Assembly: GCA_964472095.1 (NCBI GenBank)
Contig: CAYYIV010000009.1
Coordinates: 62,001-126,000, forward strand
Direction of reading: 5' to 3'
From: Pelagibius sp964472095
GTDB taxonomy: Bacteria; Pseudomonadota; Alphaproteobacteria; Kiloniellales; Kiloniellaceae
DNA: 64,000 nucleotides
In this document: one piece after another, positions 61,474 to 64,000 of the stretch
Layout of the letters: the number at the start of each line of letters is the position of its first letter
How positions within the stretch are numbered: the stretch's first letter is position 1
Notes under the pieces: model-generated
What the model saw: only the letters and a program-made list of their open reading frames with translations
Told to the model about the DNA's origin: nothing
Database searches by the model: none
Program-made: the position numbers and the translations under genes

Positions 61474-61920
61474 ATGACCGACAAGACCATCTTGCTGGTG
61501 GAAGACAACCCGGACGACGAGGCGCTGACCCTGCGGGCCTTCAAGAAGAACAACATCCGGAACCATGTGGCGGTGGCCCGAGACGGCGCCGAAGCCCTCG
61601 ACTACCTCTTTGCGAGCGGCGCCTATCAGGGGCGGGACGTGAGGGACCTGCCGCAGGTCGTGCTGCTCGACCTCAAGCTGCCGAAGGTCGACGGGCTGGA
61701 GGTCCTCCGCCGGATCCGCGAGGATGAACGAACGAAAGTGCTGCCCGTGGTGATCCTCACCTCCTCGAAGGAGGAACAGGACATCGTGGAAGGCTACCGC
61801 CTGGGTGCCAACAGCTATGTACGCAAGCCGGTGAACTTCGACGAATTTCTCGAGGCAGCACGCCAGCTCGGTCTCTACTGGCTGCTGCTCAACGAGGTGC
61901 CGTCGTCGCGGCCGGGCTGA
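61474..61920 (+). CDS. Single-domain response regulator (Rcp1-like)
   Basis: This is a 148-residue stand-alone receiver domain. Acidic pocket residues are in ILLVEDNPDDEALT, the acceptor is D66 in VVLLDLKLPKVDGLEV, T97 lies in VILTSSKEE and K118 in NSYVRKPVNF. ARDGAEALDYLFASGAYQGR is typical of the Rcp1/CheY-like group that serves phytochrome-type kinases. There is no output domain, so it would relay phosphate to a phosphotransfer protein or bind a target. It lies between two kinases and is probably phosphorylated by the three-PAS kinase. Confidence 0.93.
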   Translation: MTDKTILLVEDNPDDEALTLRAFKKNNIRNHVAVARDGAEALDYLFASGAYQGRDVRDLPQVVLLDLKLPKVDGLEVLRRIREDERTKVLPVVILTSSKEEQDIVEGYRLGANSYVRKPVNFDEFLEAARQLGLYWLLLNEVPSSRPG

Positions 61921-61956
61921 CGGCCGGGCCGAGCGTGATGGGTAGGAAGATACGTA

Positions 61957-64000
61957 ATGGGTAGTACAATAAGAGTCCTTCTCGTCGAGGACTCGCCGGA
62001 CGATGCCGATCTGCTGCTCCGGGAGCTCAGGCGCGGCGGCTACGAGCCGCAAAGCCGGCGTGTCGACTCGGCTCCAGGCTTTATCGCCGCCCTCGACAGC
62101 CAGGAATGGGACGCAATCCTCTGCGACTACACCATGCCGGGCTTCAGCGGTGCCGACGCTCTGGCTCTGCTGCATGAGCGGGGACTCGACATCCCTTTCA
62201 TTTTCGTCTCCGGCACTCTCAGCGAGGAGATGGCGGTCGCCGCGATGCGGGCAGGCGCCCACGACTACGTGGTAAAGGACCGCCTGAAGCGCCTGGCACC
62301 GGCCGTGGAGCGTGCGCTCAAGGATGCCGAGGCGCGCCGCGAGCAGGCGCGCGACAGAGCCGAGCGGCGAACTGCTGAACGGCGCTTCCGGGAAATCCTG
62401 GCCATGGCGCCGGATGCCATCATCACGACGGACCAGGACTTCGGCGTTACCATCTATAACCGGGCCGCTGAAGCGCTTTTCGGGTACAGCGGCGAGGAGG
62501 TGCACGGCCGCCCTCTCGATCTGCTACTGCCGTCGCGCTACGTGGCAATCCATAAGTCGCATATGGCGGACTTTGCGGAGATACCCGGTGCCGTCCGCCG
62601 CATGAACGAGCGCATCGAGATCTTCGGTCGCCGCAAGAACGGAGAAGAGTTTCCCGCCGAGGCCGCCATCTCCAGGCTGGTCGAGGACGGTCATGCTACC
62701 TTCATGACCGTCATCCGCGACATCAGTGTGCGCAAGCGCGACGAGGCAACCCTGCGCAAGCTGACGCATGCCGTCGATCACAGTGCGAACCTGATCGTCA
62801 TGACCGACCGCAAGGGCGTCATCGAGTATGTCAATTCCAGTCTGCTGCACCGCATGGGCTACAGCGCCAAGGAGGTGATCGGCAACAGGCCCTCGCTGTG
62901 GAAGTCCGGCAGGACGAGTGCTGCCGCCTACGCGCAGCTTTGGCGGACCATCCTGGCCGGCGAGGACTGGCACGGTGAATTCGAGAATCGCTGCAAGAAC
63001 GGCAGCCTGATCTCGGTGTCGACCACCATTGCCCCGATCAAGGACGAGAGCGGTAAAATCACCCACTTCATCAGCATCCAGGAAGACGTCACCGAGCGCC
63101 GGGCGCTGGAGGCGCAGCTGCAGCAATCGCAGCGCATGGAGGCTGTCGGCCAGCTCACCGGCGGCCTGGCGCATGATTTCAACAACCTGCTGACCATCGT
63201 GATCGGCAACCTCGACCTGTTGCTGGAAAGGGTCGCACAGCAGGAGGAGGCGGCAGAGATGGCCCGGCTCGCGCTCGACGCCAGCCTGCGCGGCGCCCGG
63301 CTGACGCAGCAGCTGCTCGCCTTCTCCCGTCGCCAGCCGCTGGAGCCCAAGGTCTTCGACCTGAACGAGTTGGTCGCCGACACCGTCGACCTGCTGCGCC
63401 GGACGCTGGGCGAGCAGGTCGAGATCGAATCCCGCTTCTCCGGAGACCTCTGGCCGGCGCTGGCCGATCCGGTTCAGCTGGAATCGGCCTTTGCCAACCT
63501 CGCGATCAACGGTCGCGATGCCATGCCGGGCGGCGGCTGCCTGACCATCGAGACGGCCAACAAGACGCTCGACGGCGACTACACCGCCCGCAACATCGAG
63601 GTGGTGCCGGGCGAATACGTCATGCTGGCGGTTTCCGACAATGGCGCCGGCATGGCACCGGAGATCGTCGACAGGGTCTTCGAGCCGTTCTTCACCACCA
63701 AGGAACTCGGGCAGGGAACGGGGCTGGGTCTCAGCATGGTCTATGGCTTCGCCAAGCAGTCCGGCGGGCACGTGAAGATCTACAGCGAGCTGGGTCACGG
63801 CACCACCGTCCGGCTCTACCTGCCCCGTGCCGGCGCCGGCCAGCGGCATGAGGACCTCCGGGCACCCCAAAGAGCGGGGGCGATCACCGTCGATGCGCGC
63901 GTCCTGGTAGTCGAGGACGATCCGGAGGTCCGCCGGGTGGCGGTCAGCCATCTGCTGGCCTTGGGCTACCGCGTGATTGAGGCGGAAAACGGAAGGGCCG
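61957..64000 (+). CDS. Hybrid sensor kinase (REC-PAS-PAS-HisKA-HATPase-REC), 3' partial
   Basis: The frame is open from ATG 61957 to the window end: 681 codons, incomplete. The start follows TAGGAAG at 8 bases. Domains in order: an N-terminal receiver (VLLVEDSPDDADLLLREL; acceptor D57 in LCDYTMPGFSG), a coiled linker, PAS 1 (FREILAMAPDAIITTDQDFG), PAS 2 (THAVDHSANLIVMTDRKGVI), and HisKA with acceptor H406 in GLAHDFNNLLTIVIGNLDL. The HATPase has AFANLAINGRDAMPGGGCL, SDNGAGMAP and GQGTGLGLSMVYGFAKQSGG. A second receiver then begins at VLVVEDDPEVRRVAVSHLLA and is cut by the edge. It continues the signalling cluster begun by the three-PAS kinase. Confidence 0.93.
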   Translation, partial: MGSTIRVLLVEDSPDDADLLLRELRRGGYEPQSRRVDSAPGFIAALDSQEWDAILCDYTMPGFSGADALALLHERGLDIPFIFVSGTLSEEMAVAAMRAGAHDYVVKDRLKRLAPAVERALKDAEARREQARDRAERRTAERRFREILAMAPDAIITTDQDFGVTIYNRAAEALFGYSGEEVHGRPLDLLLPSRYVAIHKSHMADFAEIPGAVRRMNERIEIFGRRKNGEEFPAEAAISRLVEDGHATFMTVIRDISVRKRDEATLRKLTHAVDHSANLIVMTDRKGVIEYVNSSLLHRMGYSAKEVIGNRPSLWKSGRTSAAAYAQLWRTILAGEDWHGEFENRCKNGSLISVSTTIAPIKDESGKITHFISIQEDVTERRALEAQLQQSQRMEAVGQLTGGLAHDFNNLLTIVIGNLDLLLERVAQQEEAAEMARLALDASLRGARLTQQLLAFSRRQPLEPKVFDLNELVADTVDLLRRTLGEQVEIESRFSGDLWPALADPVQLESAFANLAINGRDAMPGGGCLTIETANKTLDGDYTARNIEVVPGEYVMLAVSDNGAGMAPEIVDRVFEPFFTTKELGQGTGLGLSMVYGFAKQSGGHVKIYSELGHGTTVRLYLPRAGAGQRHEDLRAPQRAGAITVDARVLVVEDDPEVRRVAVSHLLALGYRVIEAENGRA

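Noticed and set aside
59283..61556. Minus-strand open frame of 757 codons
   Set aside because: It is antisense to the three-PAS kinase; its internal repeats only mirror the PAS duplications.
62524..63951. Minus-strand open frame of 475 codons near the window end
   Set aside because: It is antisense to the hybrid kinase, whose plus-strand frame has receiver, PAS, HisKA and HATPase motifs.

Overview
The window is a high-GC chromosomal segment of a free-living alphaproteobacterium, probably of the Rhodospirillales in the broad sense. The indications are a complete System I cytochrome c maturation locus, a STAS-fused MlaE permease operon, IalB-like and DUF1127 proteins, a PAS_5 family protein, stand-alone PF06089 asparaginase and alphaproteobacterial two-component proteins. 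The genus cannot be fixed from the sequence alone. I see no IS element, phage gene, CRISPR array, rRNA or plasmid function, and base composition looks even, so this reads as core and shell chromosome rather than an island.

Layout: (1) 1-8012, a plus-strand uptake and activation operon: an acyl-CoA ligase cut by the window edge, LivG-, LivH-, LivM-, LivK- and LivF-type ABC components, then a PaaK-like ligase with an altered nucleotide loop. (2) 8013-8355, a 343-base intergenic region holding five tandem hairpins; three have large C-rich loops. This is the best candidate for an undescribed RNA. (3) 8356-10738, a PAS_5 protein convergent with a response regulator/histidine kinase pair. (4) 10978-18237, ccmABCDEFGHI. 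(5) 18406-21615, a polar amino acid ABC transporter (ATPase, binding protein, two permeases). (6) 21665-28682, mixed housekeeping: CatB-like acetyltransferase, flavin reductase-like protein, tRNA-Ala(CGC) with a near-consensus promoter, YggT, DUF167, FolD, NnrU, then an AraC regulator next to an AzlCD amino acid exporter and preceded by a long palindrome.

(7) 28703-36366, minus-strand argG, rlmN, an IalB-like gene and an rRNA/tRNA methyltransferase, then plus-strand asparaginase, quinone oxidoreductase and a two-part methyltransferase, then a DUF1127 gene. (8) 36623-43709, acetoacetyl-CoA synthetase, a coupled pair of EamA transporters, two small membrane or DUF proteins, a 2-phosphosulfolactate phosphatase homologue and a very acidic coiled-coil protein with a strong terminator. 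(9) 43835-47590, the Mla-type lipid transport operon (MlaE-MlaF-MlaD-lipoprotein). (10) 47713-52351, OsmC, a TPR protein and a chromate resistance pair (rhodanese-ChrB and ChrA). (11) 52514-59123, NAD epimerase, HI0933-type flavoprotein, Pgk, LysE exporter, JmjC-type oxygenase and a second AzlCD pair. (12) 59580-64000, a signalling cluster: a three-PAS histidine kinase whose PAS modules repeat with an exact 384-bp period, a single-domain response regulator, and a hybrid kinase that runs off the window.

Functional themes are import and CoA activation of organic acids, amino acid import and export, c-type cytochrome assembly, envelope lipid homeostasis, and multi-PAS phosphorelay signalling. 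Most genes belong to known families. The unexplained material lies in the intergenic RNA-like region at about 8088-8290, the palindromes at 26143-26279, and a few unassigned proteins.
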